Shown: positions 37,355 to 46,906 of the stretch, piece by piece
Position numbering within the stretch: the stretch's first letter is position 1
Layout: each line of letters starts with the position of its first letter
Source of the DNA: Aporhodopirellula rubra
GTDB taxonomy: Bacteria; Planctomycetota; Planctomycetia; Pirellulales; Pirellulaceae
Assembly (NCBI RefSeq): GCF_014192335.1
Contig: NZ_JACHXU010000014.1
Location: 1-64,000, forward strand
Length of the DNA stretch: 64,000 nucleotides
Direction of reading: 5' to 3'
Made by a program: the position numbers and the translations under genes
The notes under the pieces: generated by a model
Databases searched by the model: none
What the model saw: only the letters and a program-made list of their open reading frames with translations
Told to the model about the DNA's origin: nothing

Positions 37355-37569
37355 GTCGATTCTCCAAAGAATGTCGTCACGCCACATGTCGTGGGTGACC
37401 GCGGGTGGGGTGTCGGTGGCTGCGATCGCAGAGCGATTTGGTCCCTTAGTGTGCTGAGCGTTAGCGTCGTTCCATGGTGTTCTGTCAGAGTGGTTGAGAA
37501 TGATTCGCGAGATCGCGGCACGTCTCGGTCTCAGGAAAATCCCACGACCTCAACAAGGAAGCTATCCGG

Positions 37570-38544
37570 TTAGATCAGCGGAAGAGGTTCGTCCTCCTGT
37601 GTTAATACCGATCCACTCGGAGCGACGGGTGACCGGAAATCGTCCGGCTTTAACGCCAACAGCGAGCAACTGATGTCCGAGATGACGGTTTCTGCGGTAT
37701 TGCCGATCAGAACACCCGATATCCCCGTCCGGCATACCGTGCCCATTACCATCAAGTCCGCCTCAACCTCGTCGGTGACATCCCGAATGACGGTGGCGGC
37801 ACTTCCTTGACGCAAATGCAAATGGATGTCGTTGGCTTCGGCGAACGGAGCCTGCAACAATTGGTCGACGGCCTGACGGACACGCGCGTGATGGTCGCGC
37901 CGCATGGATTCGATTTTTTCCGGTCCGACGTGCTGCAGCATGGAATCTTCCATCCACAATCTCCACGCGGCGACAATGTGGAGTGTCGCCCGATCACGTC
38001 GTGCGATTGAATAGGCTTGCTCGAGGATTTCACGATTCAGATTGCAGTGTTTCTGATCGGTGGATTCGACGTCGATTGCCGCAACGACCTGATCGAACTC
38101 TCCGTGCAACTGTGGTTTGAGTAACAGTACCGGGCACGGACAAATACGCAGCAGCGACGTGCCGACACTGCCGAACAAACGTCCCGTTGGCGAGAAGGCG
38201 TCTGCGTTCTTGACGACCAAGTCGTGGTCCTCGTCGATCACTCGCCTCGTGATCTCGGTGGCGGCGTCACCAACGGCAACGCACACGTCGATTGGCCGAC
38301 CGATGTCGGAGATCTCGCTCGCGATTTCCATTAAACGCCGCCGACGATCAGCCGCCACTAACGCTTCGATTTCATCTGGTTTAGCAACATCCGTCATCAG
38401 GCCGAGCACCGATGGCATCGGCTTGACCACGTCCATCAACGTCAAAGACGCTTTGTTGTCGAGTGCCAGTTGAGCGGCGCGGGTAACGGCGGACTCGCGG
38501 TGTTCGGTCCCCGCGTAGACGAGAATGTTGTTGAAGCGTTTCAT
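37570..38544 (-). CDS. Tandem universal stress protein (UspE-like)
   Basis: A 324-residue protein with two Usp domains. Domain 1 starts FNNILVYAGTEHRESAV and has GRLFGSVGTSLLRICPCPVLLLKP; the first glycine of the ATP motif is replaced (NADAFSPTG), so it may not bind ATP. Domain 2 ends MVMGTVCRTGISGVLIGNTAETVI, the form seen in E. coli UspE. It is thus a different subtype from the other two USPs of this window. It begins 48 bases after the end of the upstream USP gene on the same strand, so both should share the sigma-54 candidate at 39561-39576. Confidence 0.92.
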   Translation of the reverse strand: MKRFNNILVYAGTEHRESAVTRAAQLALDNKASLTLMDVVKPMPSVLGLMTDVAKPDEIEALVAADRRRRLMEIASEISDIGRPIDVCVAVGDAATEITRRVIDEDHDLVVKNADAFSPTGRLFGSVGTSLLRICPCPVLLLKPQLHGEFDQVVAAIDVESTDQKHCNLNREILEQAYSIARRDRATLHIVAAWRLWMEDSMLQHVGPEKIESMRRDHHARVRQAVDQLLQAPFAEANDIHLHLRQGSAATVIRDVTDEVEADLMVMGTVCRTGISGVLIGNTAETVISDISCSLLALKPDDFRSPVAPSGSVLTQEDEPLPLI

Positions 38545-38592
38545 GAGTCTGACTTCCAGATCGGGCGTTAGGGAAGGAGTCGCGTGTGCGGA

Positions 38593-39495
38593 TTACGCAC
38601 CGTGGGCCCCGATTTCTTCCATCTCTTTCTTTTTTCCACCGTGAATCATTCGGTTGCGAGTGATCCAGACGCTGCAGGGAGCGTGTCGAAGGACATACCG
38701 CGTCATGCTGCCCATCAAAACACGTCCAAGACGCGTTCGCGGAGTTTCTCCAACCACCATCAAATCGACTTCATGCGATTCGGCGTATCTCACCAGCCCT
38801 TCACCGATGTGATCGCTTTCGATGAGAAGTCCCTTGGCGTTGGGAGCCGAGTCGTGTAGTGCAGCGGCCGCTCGCTGGATCGATTCCGGGGACACCTTTG
38901 GCGGAGGTGCATCGAAAAAGCGATCCGGATAACACACCGAGATCAGCCGCACGTTGCTTTCGGCGCCCCAATCGAATTCGGCGAATTCTTCGATTGCCGC
39001 CTGTGCGGGGCCGGCGTCTTCGTAGCCGATCAAGACACGAAGCGGATGGACACCCTCAACAGCGCCGGTCGGGCGAATCACCAAGACACTGCAGGGTGCG
39101 TGTGTCGCGACGTAGTCACTCGTGCTGCCCAACAAAACGCGGGCGATACCAGCGTGCCCCGTTGCACCGAGGACAACTAGCTCAGGGTGAATCTCGCGAG
39201 CAACGGCGGTGATCGTTTCCGCCGGATGTCCCTCACGTACGATCTGTCTTAATACGACATTGGCACCCGTGAACATCTCCTGCACGCTCGCGAACGCTTT
39301 GTCTGCGAGTTTGCGTTCTCTCGCCAGACAGGTCTCGTACCAATCGCCGGCCAAGTAGGTTTTCTGGGCGCCGGGAACGTAGATCACCGTCACAACGGTC
39401 AACTCGATCTGCTCATCGTGTGGCAAATGCGCGAGGAAGCGGGCCGCGTCATTCGCTGTCGAGGAACCATCGGTCGCGAGTAAAATGGACTTCAT
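38593..39495 (-). CDS. Tandem universal stress protein
   Basis: A 300-residue protein with two Usp domains. Domain 1: MKSILLATDGSSTANDA at the start and LGATGHAGIARVLLGSTSDYVATHAPCSVLVIR, a full G-2x-G-9x-G-S ATP-binding pattern. Domain 2: VLIGYEDAGPAQAAIEEF and GETPRTRLGRVLMGSMTRYVLRHAPCSVWITR. It closely parallels the USP at 26631-27587 (shared YVATH and YVLRHA segments). First gene of a two-USP operon, preceded by a sigma-54 candidate 66 bases upstream. The ATG has AAGGAG spaced seven bases, a good ribosome binding site on the minus strand. Confidence 0.93.
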   Translation of the reverse strand: MKSILLATDGSSTANDAARFLAHLPHDEQIELTVVTVIYVPGAQKTYLAGDWYETCLARERKLADKAFASVQEMFTGANVVLRQIVREGHPAETITAVAREIHPELVVLGATGHAGIARVLLGSTSDYVATHAPCSVLVIRPTGAVEGVHPLRVLIGYEDAGPAQAAIEEFAEFDWGAESNVRLISVCYPDRFFDAPPPKVSPESIQRAAAALHDSAPNAKGLLIESDHIGEGLVRYAESHEVDLMVVGETPRTRLGRVLMGSMTRYVLRHAPCSVWITRNRMIHGGKKKEMEEIGAHGA

Positions 39496-39560
39496 CAGAT
39501 ACTCCTTCGAATCGAACTCACCAATCGCACTTCGGTGCCAGGTATGCCTCGAATGATCGT

Positions 39561-39576
39561 TGCATTCCGGGTACCA
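39561..39576 (-). promoter_or_regulatory. Sigma-54 promoter candidate for the USP pair
   Basis: On the minus strand: TGGTAC, five bases, ATGCA. GG and GC are correctly spaced, with two mismatches to TGGCAC-N5-TTGC. It lies 66 bases before the USP start. Confidence 0.5.
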
Positions 39577-39684
39577 AACCTCAAAACCTCTTCAACTCGG
39601 CTGTTCCAGAGAAACCTCCCGTGCACCCACGCACAGGCGCGCAGATGTGACCAACCTTGCCCTGGCGTTGACTCCTACTGCCAA

Positions 39685-40680
39685 TCAGTTCGGTGTGATT
39701 CGACCGTGTCCCTCTTCCCACATCGAAGGCAGTTCGGGGTACGGTGATTGACCGGCAACTGGTTGATGAAAATTGCAATGAGTTGTGTAGTGTTCGCGAC
39801 ACTCGTCTTCGCGACCGCGCACGATTCGGCAGCCTTGCAATTTGCCGAACTGCGACGTGATCACGGTCCACCGACCATGTGACTGCGCGTCGTCGCGGAA
39901 GATTACAACCCAATCATGAGTCGTGTTAAGTTCATGTGCTCGAGCGGTGTTGGAGAACATCGCTGTGTAGTGTCGTCCGCCGCGTTCAGTATGAAGGATC
40001 GGTAGCCACGCGATGTTCTTTGGGTTGAACTTCGAAGGTGAGATTTTGGGCAGTTGACCGGCGATCGCCTTTTCCCGGTACTCCTCGTCAATGTCCAACA
40101 GTTCCTTGATCGGCACGGCCTTTCCTTCGTCAATTTCCGCGCCAGGTTGTGATGGCGAGCCCTCCGTGAGTTTCACTGCAAGCGAGTCTTTGATCGCTTG
40201 AACGCGTTTGCGTCCGATGCCGGGAACCCGTTCGAGACGACCCTCCCATGCGGCCGCGTCGAGTTCCGCGAGTGTCTCGATGTGAAGGTGTTCGTGAATC
40301 CGATGCGATAGCTCTCGCCCGATACCGGGCACCGTTGAAAACAGCGTCTCCGCATGTGATTCCCCACGAAGACGATCGAGCAGCGACATCCGTCCGGTTT
40401 GAAGGTATTGCTGGACCAAGTTCGCGATCGAGTTTCCGACCGATGGCAGCGCGATGAGTCCTTCAATGCCGTCATGTTCGACTAAGACACGGACTGACGT
40501 TGGGAGGCTCCGGATCGTTTTGGCCGCCGCATGATACGCACGGACTCGAAATTCGCTGGCCTTCTGATCATTGAGAAGCTGAGCGATTTCATCGAGCGTT
40601 TGCGCGATCTGCTGATTCTCGTGAAGCGAATCGATCTCGTCGCTGGCGTGCAGCGGATCGGATGAGTTCAGGACTGCCAT
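39685..40680 (-). CDS. Helix-hairpin-helix protein related to the PolX N-terminal region
   Basis: A 331-residue protein. Residues of about 20-180 match the N-terminal part of family X DNA polymerases: an 8-kDa-like domain (IAQTLDEIAQLLNDQKASEFRVRAYHAAAKTIRSLP) and helix-hairpin-helix turns IALPSVGNSIAN, VPGIGRELSHRI and VPGIGRKRVQAI. The nucleotidyltransferase palm with its catalytic Asp residues is absent. In its place is a C-terminal domain of about 120 residues (AWLPILHTERGGRHYTAMFSNT, DWVVIFRDD) that I do not recognise by name. It likely binds DNA without polymerase activity; a repair role in the stress island is inference. Only a weak sigma-54-like site (40777-40792, minus) lies upstream. 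Confidence 0.82.
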   Translation of the reverse strand: MAVLNSSDPLHASDEIDSLHENQQIAQTLDEIAQLLNDQKASEFRVRAYHAAAKTIRSLPTSVRVLVEHDGIEGLIALPSVGNSIANLVQQYLQTGRMSLLDRLRGESHAETLFSTVPGIGRELSHRIHEHLHIETLAELDAAAWEGRLERVPGIGRKRVQAIKDSLAVKLTEGSPSQPGAEIDEGKAVPIKELLDIDEEYREKAIAGQLPKISPSKFNPKNIAWLPILHTERGGRHYTAMFSNTARAHELNTTHDWVVIFRDDAQSHGRWTVITSQFGKLQGCRIVRGREDECREHYTTHCNFHQPVAGQSPYPELPSMWEEGHGRITPN

Positions 40681-41298
40681 GGCGAATTCCTTCAGTGTTC
40701 GTTACCTCTGCTGTCGCCGGTGAACGATGACCGCATCGGTGTGCCGTTGTGGGATCGATGGTCCGGTGTGCGGCACTGCGCACAACGAGCCATGTCACCC
40801 ACCTGAATGTCTTCGAGCGGGCCAATCGGCACAGTCCGTTCCGGCCCGCCCAGCGCTGTCACGTATCACTTTTGCGACAGACGGTCACTCTGGGCAGCGG
40901 TGCGGAAGTGGGGGTTACGGGCGAACTGCGGATGCGATGTCCGCCGTAAAGCCGATTCGCCGATAGTGTTGGTCTATGCGTCAATAGCCGCAAACGACGT
41001 ACCGAGGCCTGGAATCGTGTAGATCGCACTCAATGGCACACAATTGTGACGCGGCGTCGCGCGATGCTGGTCGGAGCCGCACTCCCTTCGACCAATTCCC
41101 GAACGAAATCGCACTTCGGCAAACCAATCCGGAAAGCTTGAACGGCACGATAGCCGGTGGATCCCTCCTCTCTAAAGTGGCGTAAACAATTCTTTCCTCG
41201 ATCCGTCAGCGCCCGGTATCGTCCTGGTGGCGTGGAGGCATGTCACGCCGAAATGACGCGGTTCGCGTCAGTTTGACGCTGGCGTTCTCATGTGGATT
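40681..41298. other. Intergenic region between HhH gene and giant kinase
   Basis: About 620 bases without a supported gene or tRNA. A weak sigma-54-like site (TGGCTC-N5-GCGCA, minus strand, 40777-40792) faces the HhH gene. A 10-bp palindrome CACAATTGTG lies at 41039-41048. Nothing else is evident. Confidence 0.35.
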
Positions 41299-44200
41299 TC
41301 AGCTGCCTGTCAATTTTGCGACACGGCTGACAAGGTCAACCGCATCGACCGGTTTGGCGACGAATTCGGTGCAACCGGCCGCGAGAGCATCGTTGATCTC
41401 TTCGGCCGTCGCACCGGCGGTGAGTGCGATGATTGGAATCGTGACTCCGTGGTCGCGGATCTGTTGGGTAGCTTCGCGACCGTTGAGTTCGGGCATTTGC
41501 ATGTCCATCAGGATACAAGCGAACGGTCTGCCCTCGCGTTCGGCGTCGCGAACCGCCGCGACCGCTTCGGCTCCGTTGACCACCTCGGACACCTCGGCAC
41601 CGGCACGGGATAGAAACCGAGTCGTCACGAGTCGAATGTCACGCGCGTCATCCGCGACCAAGACGCGAGCCTTAATCCGGTCGAGTTTCGCACCGCTGGC
41701 CCGTCGCGGTTGCAGATCGGCAGGCGTTGGCGTGATCAACTCAGTCAGATCTTCGACGGGAAGACGCAGCGTGAACTCGCTGCCGTGTCCTTCAGTACTC
41801 TTCACGGAGATGTCTCCGCCGAGCAGGTTCGCGAGACGTTTGCTGATCACGAGTCCTAATCCAGTTCCTTCGACACCCACAATCTTGCGATCATGGACTT
41901 GGGTGAACGTTTGGAACAGGCGATCGAGATTTGCGTTGGAGATTCCGATGCCGGTATCGATCACGCGGAAACAGAGCGTTTCTGGTTCGTCGTCGTCCAT
42001 GCATGTGACGACACGAACGTTGCCATCAGGTGTGAACTTAAGTGCGTTGCCAATTAGGTTGACGAGAATCTGTTCGACTCGAGATCGATCGCTGCGAAGC
42101 CGCAGGGGGACGGAGCCTTCGAATTCGAATACCAGCGGAACGCCGGAGGATTCACTGCGGTGTCGCATTAACTCGTTGATGTCAGCGAGCATCGGAAGGA
42201 GTTTGAAACGCGACCGACGCACATCCAATTTGCCAGCTTCGACTTTGGAGAGATCTAAAATGTCGTTGATAATTCGCAAAAGGAAGCGGCCGTTGCGAAT
42301 GACCGTTTCGAGATGCCCCGCGTCGACTTGTTTGCCTTCTCGAAGATCACGCAGCGACAGATCAGTGAAGCCCAGAATAGCCGACATCGGCGATCGAATT
42401 TCATGACTCATGTTGGTCAAGAAATTGCTCTTCGCCAAACTGGCCTCTTCTGCCGCAACGCGGGCGGACTCGAGATACGATTCCGTCTCTTTTCGGCCCG
42501 TGACGTCAGTCATGTACACCGCTGCGCCGTTGTCGACGGGAAAGACGCGAGCGTCGTACCATCGTTGTAGTCGACGTGAGTAGTACTCGGTAGTCTCTCC
42601 AATTTGCGAACGGTGGACTCGCGCAAGTGCGGCCACCAGCGGAGCCTCGGCATGATCGGAGAATAAGTCTGCGTATTGCCTTCCCACCAAGACGGTTTCG
42701 AGACCGGCGAGTTGCTGCGCCGCTTGATTGGCGAATTGAATCTCACCGTTCTCATCGAAACTGATAAACGGGTCGTGGCTTTGTTCGATCACTTCCGTGA
42801 TGATCGCGCGAGAAGCGGCGAGTTTCTGTTCGGTTAGTTTGCGTTCGGTGATATCCTCGATCAACGCAATGCTGCATTCGAGTTTGCCGTCGACATCGCG
42901 TCGCAGAGATGTCGTGAGGTTCGCCCACAGGGTTTGTCCGTCGGCGCGGGTGTAACGTTTCTCGAGTGTGTATCCTTCGATCTCACCACGCTTCATTTGG
43001 GCAAAGAGAAGTAGATCCTTGTCGAGATCGTCGGGGTGGGTGATGTCTTGGAACGTCATCGAGGTCAGTTCATCGAGCGAGTAACCCAAAATCTGGCAGA
43101 GTTTCTCGTTCGCGTGTAACCATTCCCCGTCGAGGCCGACGTGAGCGATTCCGATCGCGGCGTTCTCGAAAGTCGTTCGGTATTCGATCTCACTATTGCG
43201 CAGTGATAGATTTGCCTCGACGACTTCGGTGACATCGCTTTGAATGCCGACGAAGTGGGTTACGTCGCCGTCCGGTCCGGAAACGGGCGTCACGATAAGG
43301 TCGTTGTAAAACGGTTTTCCATCGCGCCGGTAGTTCAGAATGGTGACTCGGCAGCTCTCGCGATTGGCAATCGCTTCCCGGATTTGTTGAACATCGGCGG
43401 GGTCGGTCTTGGGGCCCTGCAGGAACCGGCAATTGCGGCCCGTGATGTCATCGAGGCGGTAGCCTGTCAGTTTCTCGAATCCCTGGTTTGCGTAGACGAT
43501 CGGCATGTCGTCTTTGGTCGCATCCACAATGAGAAAACCGTTACTCGCCGCATCAATTGCTCGTGTCCGCAGGCGGAGTTGCTCTTCCGCCTTGCGCATG
43601 GACGTGATGTCATAAATCGTGATGGCGGCGGCATTCACCCGCTCGTATTCGTCCAGCACCGGAGTCACGCGAATTTGGAGAGTCAGTTCGCGCGACCCAA
43701 CACGCGTTGATACTTCTTGAGCCCCCGCTTCGCCTCGGCGAGCGATTTCGCGTAGCATCGTTTCGCATATTTCGCTCACCGATGAAGGCAGCACATCGTT
43801 GAGTCCCGCGTTGCGCGAAACATCGAGGTCGTGATTGAACAGACGCACTGCACCGCGATTCCAACTGGTAATGCGAGAATCAAGATCTACTCCAATGATC
43901 GCGTCGGTGCTGTCCTGCACGATCGAGGTGAGTTTGCGAAGTTTGTCAGCGGTTTCCTTGACGGTTCGTAGGTTCGTCATCGTCAGGACGATGCCACCGC
44001 GATCTCGGTAAGGAGCGACTCTCAACAGAATCGGCTCGTCGCGACGATCGACCGTTTCGAGTTCGATGGGTTGGTTCTCCGCTTCCACCTCGCGTACCAA
44101 TTTGATGAGGTCGATGCCTTCGAGTGCGTGAGCGTAGTCCGAGAGTGTTTCGCCTTTGGCGTCGTTGCGCCGGATCAAAAGAATGTCAGCCGCAGCAGGG

Positions 44201-46515
44201 GTCACTTGCCGAATATTTAGGTCGGAATCGAGCAGCACGATACCGACATCGCTTTCCCGCATCACGTTTTCGAGATCTCGGGTCATCTCTGTCAGCAATT
44301 GCAATCGCCGGCTGCTTTCGGCGTTGGTCGTGTGCAGTTCTTCGTTGACGCTGTGCAGTTCCTCGTTCGTGCTCTGCAACTCCTCGTTGCTGCTGGTCAG
44401 TTCTTCATTGCTCGATTGGAGTTCCTCATTGGTGGTCTCCACTTCCTCGATCGTTGCTTGCAGGTTTTCTCGCGTGAAGTCGAGATCCATCTCGAGCATT
44501 CGGATTCTCTCTTCCGCCAAGACGTTGTTATGCGGTGTGTGAACGTCACTGGTGTTTGACGAAATCGCCTTTGACACGGCGTGTGGACTGGGGAGGGAAG
44601 GAGTTTCGGGCTTCGCAATGTGCTCGAATGTGATGAAGTAATGCGTTTCGGAGTACGTCGGGTGATGCAGTGCTCTGACGTGAACGTCGATGCGTTCCCC
44701 GTTCACGATTCCTCGTTCGGAACAGAGCGGAGATTGGTGATGACGGATTCGCTGGATCGTGACGGCAACGGGTAACCGAAGTGATTCAACGAGCATGTCG
44801 TCAATCGTCCCGTTGAGTCGACCGGGCCGCGTTTCAATAAAACGCGAAATGTCACCGAAAATTTGCAGAGGTCGCATTCCCTCATCGACGAGAATCCCCG
44901 ACGGTGCATACTGTTCCAGTAGGCGGTCATACGATCCGATCAAGGCAGGCGACGGACCACGCGACGTTCGTGGTCGGAGCGAAACGGATGCGTTCGTTGG
45001 AGGGCGTTTACGTAACTTCAAATCCAGAGGCAAGCGAGATTCGCGTTCCTTTTGGAAGATACGCCATTGTTTGTCCAGGACCGCGAAGTCATCGTCCAGA
45101 TCACCCGGCGTTTCGCTCGGTCCGAGCCAAAGGACACCCCGTGACCGCATCGCATGGGCAAACATGTTGAGAACGCGGGACTGAGCGTCTTCGACCAGAT
45201 AGATCAGCAAATTGCGACACGAGATCAGATCCATGTTGGTGAAGGGAGCGTCTTGCAGAACGTCATGTCGAGCGAAGACGATCGTGTTCCGGATCGCCGG
45301 GATGATTTCGAATCCGTCATCGGTCTGGCTCAGGTATTTTTCGCGAAACTCACTCGGTATCTCGGCGAACGAGCTCTCGGGAAAGAGACCGCGTTGGGCG
45401 TACCGAATCGCATCGGGATGAACGTCGGTCGCGAAGATCTTGATCGTGAAATCGATTCCTGACTTTTCACGTTCGTGATGGATCAACATCGCGATGCTGT
45501 ACGCTTCCTGTCCGGTGGCGCAGCCTGCGATCCAGGCGCGGAACTCATCGCCCTCCGCTTTCCCGCTGACCGCCGTTCGGATGCAGCGATTCGCGAGACG
45601 ATGATAGCCGTCGGGGTCGCGAAAGAATCGTGTCACGCCAATCATCAAGTCATCGGCTAGTCGAGAAAGCTCGGTCGGATCGCTGTCGAGCTTTGCGATG
45701 TACCTGTCCAACTCGTCAATCTTCGACAACATCATGCGTCGCGATAATCGACGGGTAAACGTGCCGTGTTTGTACTGACCAAAGTCGATGCCACACGATT
45801 TTTCCAAGCGGCTGTAAACCGCCGTTAATTCGTTACGTTCAATCGATGGTGCAGTCTGCGCGATGACTCGGTCGATCTCCGAGCCACCGAGAAACGCCAC
45901 CAGGGATTCGGCGAGCTCGGCGACGGGAGCAACCACGTGAACCGCGCCGGTCTTCATCGCGTTGAGCGGCATGCTGTTAAACTGGGCACTGTCTTCATCT
46001 TGAGAGATGACGAGTCCCCCGGCGCGATTGACGCTCTGAATCCCATCGCTGCCGTCGCTGCCAGTGCCCGACAACACCACTGCGGCAATGCGACGTTCTT
46101 TTTCATTGGCTAAGGAGTGAAAGAACTTGTCGATCGGAAGGTTCAACTCGCCGTCGTCTTCACGGTCTTCCAGTTGAAGGCGGCCATGCTCGATGACGAC
46201 GTGTTTGCCCGGCGGCAACAGGTAAACCGTGTTGGGCTGTGGAACCAGGGATTCGGTCACCTGGATCGCACCCATCCGAGTCCGGCGGCCCAGCAATTCG
46301 CTCATGTGGCTCTGGTATGCCGGCGAAAGATGTTGCACGACGACAAAGGCCGCCCCTGTCGTGGAGGGCAGTTGTTCGAACAAGGTCTCGAGTGCCGAGA
46401 GTCCGCCTGCAGACGCCCCAATTCCGACGATCGAAACGCCGCTGAGGTCTGAATCGGAACGTCGCGTCGTTTCGTTTTGGATGGCTACGTCGTCTGGGTA
46501 GGCGGGTTGGTCCAT
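41299..46515 (-). CDS. CheB-CheR-PAS hybrid histidine kinase with receiver domain
   Basis: A 1738-residue signalling protein. Order: CheB methylesterase (about 25-210; GASAGG with Ser35, His62, Asp154); CheR methyltransferase (about 225-490; SAM loop GCATGQEAYS 331-340, NLLIY); a coiled coil of repeated E-E-L-x-S/T-x-N heptads (about 665-735); several PAS/PAC domains (for example ITGRNCRFLQGPKTD, a LOV/PAS-like core with QNCRFLQ-type cysteine); HisKA with His1371 in NMSHEIRSP; HATPase; and a C-terminal receiver with Asp1671 in LMDMQMP. No transmembrane segment is seen, so it is cytosolic. Such fusions sense small ligands or light and redox through PAS domains. No separate response regulator lies beside it. 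Confidence 0.93.
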   Translation of the reverse strand: MDQPAYPDDVAIQNETTRRSDSDLSGVSIVGIGASAGGLSALETLFEQLPSTTGAAFVVVQHLSPAYQSHMSELLGRRTRMGAIQVTESLVPQPNTVYLLPPGKHVVIEHGRLQLEDREDDGELNLPIDKFFHSLANEKERRIAAVVLSGTGSDGSDGIQSVNRAGGLVISQDEDSAQFNSMPLNAMKTGAVHVVAPVAELAESLVAFLGGSEIDRVIAQTAPSIERNELTAVYSRLEKSCGIDFGQYKHGTFTRRLSRRMMLSKIDELDRYIAKLDSDPTELSRLADDLMIGVTRFFRDPDGYHRLANRCIRTAVSGKAEGDEFRAWIAGCATGQEAYSIAMLIHHEREKSGIDFTIKIFATDVHPDAIRYAQRGLFPESSFAEIPSEFREKYLSQTDDGFEIIPAIRNTIVFARHDVLQDAPFTNMDLISCRNLLIYLVEDAQSRVLNMFAHAMRSRGVLWLGPSETPGDLDDDFAVLDKQWRIFQKERESRLPLDLKLRKRPPTNASVSLRPRTSRGPSPALIGSYDRLLEQYAPSGILVDEGMRPLQIFGDISRFIETRPGRLNGTIDDMLVESLRLPVAVTIQRIRHHQSPLCSERGIVNGERIDVHVRALHHPTYSETHYFITFEHIAKPETPSLPSPHAVSKAISSNTSDVHTPHNNVLAEERIRMLEMDLDFTRENLQATIEEVETTNEELQSSNEELTSSNEELQSTNEELHSVNEELHTTNAESSRRLQLLTEMTRDLENVMRESDVGIVLLDSDLNIRQVTPAAADILLIRRNDAKGETLSDYAHALEGIDLIKLVREVEAENQPIELETVDRRDEPILLRVAPYRDRGGIVLTMTNLRTVKETADKLRKLTSIVQDSTDAIIGVDLDSRITSWNRGAVRLFNHDLDVSRNAGLNDVLPSSVSEICETMLREIARRGEAGAQEVSTRVGSRELTLQIRVTPVLDEYERVNAAAITIYDITSMRKAEEQLRLRTRAIDAASNGFLIVDATKDDMPIVYANQGFEKLTGYRLDDITGRNCRFLQGPKTDPADVQQIREAIANRESCRVTILNYRRDGKPFYNDLIVTPVSGPDGDVTHFVGIQSDVTEVVEANLSLRNSEIEYRTTFENAAIGIAHVGLDGEWLHANEKLCQILGYSLDELTSMTFQDITHPDDLDKDLLLFAQMKRGEIEGYTLEKRYTRADGQTLWANLTTSLRRDVDGKLECSIALIEDITERKLTEQKLAASRAIITEVIEQSHDPFISFDENGEIQFANQAAQQLAGLETVLVGRQYADLFSDHAEAPLVAALARVHRSQIGETTEYYSRRLQRWYDARVFPVDNGAAVYMTDVTGRKETESYLESARVAAEEASLAKSNFLTNMSHEIRSPMSAILGFTDLSLRDLREGKQVDAGHLETVIRNGRFLLRIINDILDLSKVEAGKLDVRRSRFKLLPMLADINELMRHRSESSGVPLVFEFEGSVPLRLRSDRSRVEQILVNLIGNALKFTPDGNVRVVTCMDDDEPETLCFRVIDTGIGISNANLDRLFQTFTQVHDRKIVGVEGTGLGLVISKRLANLLGGDISVKSTEGHGSEFTLRLPVEDLTELITPTPADLQPRRASGAKLDRIKARVLVADDARDIRLVTTRFLSRAGAEVSEVVNGAEAVAAVRDAEREGRPFACILMDMQMPELNGREATQQIRDHGVTIPIIALTAGATAEEINDALAAGCTEFVAKPVDAVDLVSRVAKLTGS

Positions 46516-46906
46516 GGGCGGCTGTTATGAAGCCTCAACAGAAGACCGAGGCGGAAGGAAAATCGACAGAACACTCGAATACAGAATTTACCGGGGCGTT
46601 GACGAATACGAAACAGCCGCCTCGATGAAAGGGGTGGGAATCTTGGCTCACCTGTGACGGTATTCAAATAGCGTGCCGAACCCTGGAATGCCGTGCCCGC
46701 AGGGTTGTGTTGGATGATGGTCGAGCATGTTGGTCAGTTATCAGCCAGTGTCATGCACGCCTGAACATTGGCATACGCCGCGTCGACTCGCGGCGGGTAC
46801 TCACCATTGAAACGCGATTGGTTATCGCCCAGAATGCCGCCGCAAAGAATCACGAAGCAGTTTTCCGCGGTCACGACGTGCATCCTCCGTCGTGGTCGTT
46901 TGAGAG
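46516..46906. other. Divergent region between two sensor kinases
   Basis: 391 bases between oppositely oriented kinase genes. No gene is supported. I see no sigma-54 match, and only isolated T/A-rich hexamers, so promoters cannot be placed. Confidence 0.3.

Noticed and set aside
39529-39543. CGCAC...GTGCCA (minus strand) as the USP promoter
   Set aside because: Only nine bases between GC and CC; sigma-54 tolerates this poorly, and 39561-39576 has the right spacing.
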